From Laguncularia racemosa (Eukaryota > Streptophyta > Magnoliopsida > Myrtales > Combretaceae), in assembly GCA_037954665.1 (NCBI GenBank), contig JBBMOL010000038.1, forward strand, positions 372,001 through 436,000: a stretch of 64,000 bases of DNA, written 5' to 3'. The notes under the pieces are model-generated. The model saw only the letters and a list, made by a program, of their open reading frames with translations, did not search any database and had not been told where the DNA came from. The translations under genes and the position numbers were made by a program. Below, in pieces: positions 59,882 to 64,000 of this stretch (positions are counted from its first letter, which is position 1; every line of letters begins with the position of its first letter).

Positions 59882-60779
59882 AAGAGAAAATTATAAATTA
59901 GTGAATTTTTTTTAATAATTAATCATAGTCTCTAAGCTTGGTCCACTATTTAACTAAGGCCCATAGGTAAGAGAAACCATTTAGTCTTTGGCTTTATTTG
60001 ACTCATACATGATTTAAGGTTTATTAATTAGGTTAATTTATGTTATTATAACTTCTAGTTATTAATTATTAAATTAACTTTAGTTCTTAATTCGATTAAG
60101 CCTTAAATCATTTGACTTTCTTAAATCAAGCCCATTGGCCTTAGTCTATTTTAGTTTTAAGTTTTCCATTAGATTCTAAGTTTATGTCTATATGTTTTAC
60201 TAAGACCTAATTAAGATGTTGGGTCCTAAAGGAAAGTCAATAAATCCTTTTAATTAAAGAGCCTACTTAATTAATTATTTAAGCAATTAATCTAATTAGT
60301 TAATCCAATTAAGTCAATATTATTTTAGTTTATTTACTTATGGCAATTTAAGTCTTTTAAGCCTAGCTTACTTATTCAAAGCCCACTTAATTCATTTGGA
60401 CTCATTATGTCCAACTTAAGCCTATTAAAGTCCATATTGCTTAAATAATCATATTTTAGGTCCATTATGTTCTAATTGTTATTTCTTAGGTCCAATTACT
60501 TTATTATACCTAATTAAGTCTATTTATGGTCTTTAATTAGTTTTGGTCCCCATCATGTGTAAGGTCCATTAAAGATGTTTTATTTTACTAAAACCTATTT
60601 AGGTAGGTTATAGGCCATAAGGAAAAATTGGCCCAATCAATTTTGGAAATTAAGCCCATTGGGTTTACTTAAATTAATTAATTTTAATTAAAATTTATTT
60701 ACCAATTTAACCATACAATTAAATTAATTAAGTCAATAAATTCAATTAAAAAAATTATGGAAGAAATTTTGCAAAAGAT

Positions 60780-60804
60780 GGGGGGGGGGGGGGGGGGGGG
60801 GGGG
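60780..60804. repeat. 25-base guanine homopolymer
   Basis: An uninterrupted run of G. The paralogous position in copy A (about 15060-15080) has only a GGTGGGTGGGATGGGGGG sequence, so the run expanded, or was mis-sequenced, after the duplication. Confidence 0.95.
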
Positions 60805-62104
60805 TGGTTAGGATGGGGAGTGAGTTGAACCGACCTTAGCCCATTCCAATTAAAATATTATTTTATTATTTTATTTTACTTATTATGCTAATTTCTATGT
60901 CATTTTTAAAGAAATTGGAAAAATCTATGTCATAAACACAATTTCACTTAAGTTACCCACTTTACAAGATCAAACACATTCCTTAGTAAATTTTGATTCA
61001 AAATTTGAATCTTAATTCAAGTTTTGTATTATATGAATTTGAGACAATGATGATTGGTTTAAATTTTATGACAAAAAATCTATATGAAAACATAGTTAAA
61101 ATCATATAGATTTATTTATTATTATTATTATTTGGATGAATTTGAGTGTTTAAAGTGCATCAAAATGGGTTTTTGGCCAAGAACATTTGGAATGTTCATA
61201 TGAAGATTCAAGAACACTTTAAATTTCATTAATTTCTCTAAATTACTCAAATTTGTCATTTTAACCTAAAATTTGTTAAGGTTTTTAAGCAAGCATCACC
61301 CATATACATCTAAACACCTAATTATATCAAATCTATTCAATCAAGCATCACTTATTATCATCAAAATTACTCTAGAAAGTTGGAAAATCTAGAAATTCAA
61401 TTGAATTTAATAAATTTGCCAATTACATGCTAATACTTTATACCGTCTAAACATGTCATAACCATCATATAACATTATTATCATCATCTAAACCCTAAGT
61501 GATCATAAGAATTCCAATAAAACATCAAATTGTAGCTCAATCAAAATCTCATACATGTTGGAAATTTCATTTATCCATGCCCAAGCACCCATTTCAACAT
61601 TACAAATCATTAATCATGCAAGATTAATCATTCCCATCAACATATAAGCATCTTTAGCATCTAAAACATCACCTAACCTAAAAAAATCAATGCATCTATC
61701 ATCATTTAACCATTCTAATACATCTAAAATACAAATTAAAGCATAAAAATCACCATAAGCACAACATAAAGTGGCAGCATGCATTGTTTAAGGTTTAAAG
61801 TGCAAATTTAAGTTCTAACTTCATTTATATTCCATCAAACCCTTGTCTAACATTCATATTATCATGTTTTCTTACAAATAAAATTTCAAAACACAAAAAT
61901 CTACCTTATGCTGGCATTAAAAGTGGCAACATTCGTGGGTCAAAATGCTAACATACTCAAACTTCATTAAACATCTAGTTAGTGGTTCTAACCACTCCAA
62001 ATCTCAAGTTGGCCTAAGTTCTAAAGGGGAGTTTTCTTCGTGTTCCAAGTTGTTTTCTAGCATCCATAAATATCATTTAGTACTAAACATCAAGATTAAA
62101 CTTA

Positions 62105-62465
62105 ATCACTTTCTCCACTAGTAAAAGATTGAAGATAACTTACACATGATGTCTAATGACCCTTGCCAAGCTTGATTTGCCCCTTTTAAGCCTCTATTTG
62201 ATCTTCAAAACCTAGTTATTACATGAATTAACTTAGATTAGTAGAGTCATTAAGCTAATCATTTAGTTCATTTAGTACTAAACATCAAGATTAAACCTAA
62301 TCACTTCCTACACTAGTACAAGATTGAAGATAACTTACACATGATGTTTAATGACCCCTGCTAAGCTTTAAATGGCCTCTTCAAGTCTCTATTTGATCTT
62401 CAAAACCTAGTTATTACATGAATTAACTTAGATTAGTAGAGTCATTAAGCTAATCATTTGGGTTT
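62105..62465. repeat. 195-bp tandem duplication (copy B)
   Basis: Two units of period 195 bp, paralogous to 16445-16835. Confidence 0.85.
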
Positions 62466-62615
62466 GAGCTTAGAGATTAGGGTTTAGAGAGGGGTTTAAA
62501 GTATAACTTTTGAAATGTTCTAGAAAAGAGAAGTGAGAGAGTAAGGGAAATGAGGGGAGGAAACAAGTGAAAAAGAAAAGAAAAGAAAAAGAAGGCTTTA
62601 AGGCATAAAACTCTA

Positions 62616-63475
62616 ATATCATGTTTCGTATGTAGGAATGATTTGAAATGAAATGGATCAGAACATAATAGAATGGAATTATGATTGGAATGATCAATTT
62701 ATTCCTATGTTTAGGAATATAAATGGAATCGTTGATTCCATTTCACCATTATGTTTGGTTGTGCCATCTTCAGAATGGAATGGAATGTGCACATGCCATT
62801 GTTTTGTTGCATTTATACATAACATAATATAAAAATGTTATATATATGTGTATATTATGCGCATATATATATATATATATGTAACATGTATATGTACAAT
62901 TTGTTACATCTTATATAATTCGTATACATATATTATATATATACATATATAACATGTACATATAATCTATATATCTATTACAAATATATATATAACTTTT
63001 ATATATATTAATATATAACATATAAATTACATATATATAACATAATACTATATATATACGTAGCATTACATATATACAAATATAAAAAATTAGAAGCAAA
63101 AAAAAAAAAGAGTAGAAGTTCAAATCTAAAAGTTTGAGACAAAATAACTTAAAAGCAAAAAAATAATACAACTATCACTAATCAAATATGAAGTTCTCTA
63201 CTTTAAGCCTTTGAAAGCATCCCACTATTTATCATAATATGGTTAAATTGTAGGGATAGGTTTAGGTCTATTTTTATATTAATTAAGTTGGAATGGAATT
63301 GCAATTCTTGGCTTTTAAAGTTGGAACCCCATTCCACCATAGTTTTAGATTTGGTGATTCAAAGAAATTGTAATTCTAACTTCTCATAGTGCATCCAAAC
63401 ATTAGAAACTAAATGAAACCCAAAACCACGATTCCATTATGAATTCATTTCAGCATACCAAACATGACATAAGAT
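62616..63475. mobile_element. Short-TIR DNA element rich in GGAATGGAATGG
   Basis: Left end TCATGTTTCGTATG and right end, reverse complemented, TCATGTTTGGTATG give a 14-bp TIR with one mismatch. The interior has GGAATGGAATGG-type words and a long TATA-rich block (62820-63080). Only the left ~230 bp exists in copy A (16979-17216). I could not establish a target duplication; a Harbinger- or hAT-type MITE is possible. Confidence 0.45.
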
Positions 63476-64000
63476 GCTTTGGTGGTCCCTACTTTCTATG
63501 ATGCCTTTTCCTTTTGTTTTACATGTGGCACTTCATTAGTTCACCTAAGGTTTTTAATTGTTCTAATCACCAAATTAAACTCCCATTAGATTTGTTAGTA
63601 TCCCAATACTCATAAATGATTTTCTAAACCCAATATTTGACATTACTTTATGAAATTGGATATAGGGGTATTTTAGTCATTTTTAATAAATTTGACCAAA
63701 AACTTAGAATTTCCTCCTTAATTGAACTTGAAAATCTACTCTTGTCTCCAAATTGAATTTTTCAACATTTTAGCACTCTTAATTGAGCTTTAAAGACTTT
63801 TCTTTAGATAAGATTTAACCTTAACCTTATGAGTTACTTTTTTATTTGACTTTGAAAACTCTCTTCTAACTTAACCTTTTAAGTTACATTCTGATTATTA
63901 TTGGTTTGGGGTTTTTCATGATATGATGCACAAGCAAGTTGTATAGTTTACTCACCACAATACGATAAAAGGGATAATGTCATTCAACATCACTGTTTTT
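63476..64000. other. Unassigned AT-rich sequence at window end
   Basis: No ORF over 60 codons. It contains a GGGTATTTTAGTCATTTT segment and repeated AATTGAACTT / CTTAATTGAG words, likely from another repeat that continues beyond the window. Confidence 0.4.

Larger units (their letters stand above)
54174..62860. repeat. Segmental duplication, copy B, second part
   Basis: Collinear with about 9410-17216. It carries its own solo LTRs (56263-56984, 58847-59881) and lacks the solo LTR of copy A (9593-10411). It includes the paralogs of both long-TIR elements, of the possible exon and of the 195-bp tandem duplication. Confidence 0.88.

Noticed and set aside
62911..63171. 86-codon Tyr/Ile-rich minus-strand ORF
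   Set aside because: Product of a TATA-rich block within a DNA element; no protein-like composition.

Overview
This is plant nuclear DNA, most likely from a eudicot: very AT-rich, packed with LTR retrotransposons of plant-specific lineages (Tat/Ogre-like, Athila-like, plant Ty1/copia) and with long-TIR DNA elements. I found no intact host gene, rRNA, functional tRNA or CRISPR array. Nearly all long open frames are decayed retrotransposon polyproteins.

Layout. (1) 1-8359: the 3' part of a Tat-clade Ty3/gypsy element on the + strand. It has a pol gene with two RNase H domains and an integrase, a 3' array of ~90-bp tandem repeats, a polypurine tract and a 2.1-kb 3' LTR. (2) 8360-17216: 'copy A' of a segmental duplication, with a solo LTR and two long-TIR elements. 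(3) 17217-18440: single-copy AT-rich spacer. (4) 18441-46616: a nest of insertions. The outermost shell is a hAT-like element with an intact 8-bp target duplication. Inside it is a second inverted-repeat element, and inside that a ~13-kb Athila-like retrotransposon on the - strand (LTRs 19242-20671 and 44581-46029). Three elements have inserted into the Athila-like element: a gag+protease element on the - strand (21724-26213), a full-length but broken copia element on the + strand (30469-35460), and a protease-only element on the + strand (39175-43387). (5) 46617-47265: spacer. (6) 47266-47999 and 54174-62860: 'copy B' of the duplication, interrupted at 48000-54173 by a truncated Ogre-like element on the - strand (one LTR, an extra ORF and the start of gag). 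(7) 62861-64000: repeat tail and unassigned DNA.

The duplication dates the rest. Four insertions present in only one copy (the Tat element and solo LTRs at 9593, 56263 and 58847) have the matching empty site in the other copy, which supports their boundaries. By-eye LTR divergence follows nesting order: Athila-like about 10% or more, the - strand gag+protease element about 8%, copia about 5%, and the protease-only element 6 differences in 1034 bp, so it is young.

The most interesting signals are: a tRNA-like module (A and B boxes) at the same place in two diverged Tat/Ogre LTRs; an LTR family lacking RT and integrase whose TATA box lies in an 18-bp inverted repeat; and a copia element with TA...TA rather than TG...CA termini. 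All calls come from reading the sequence; no database search was run.
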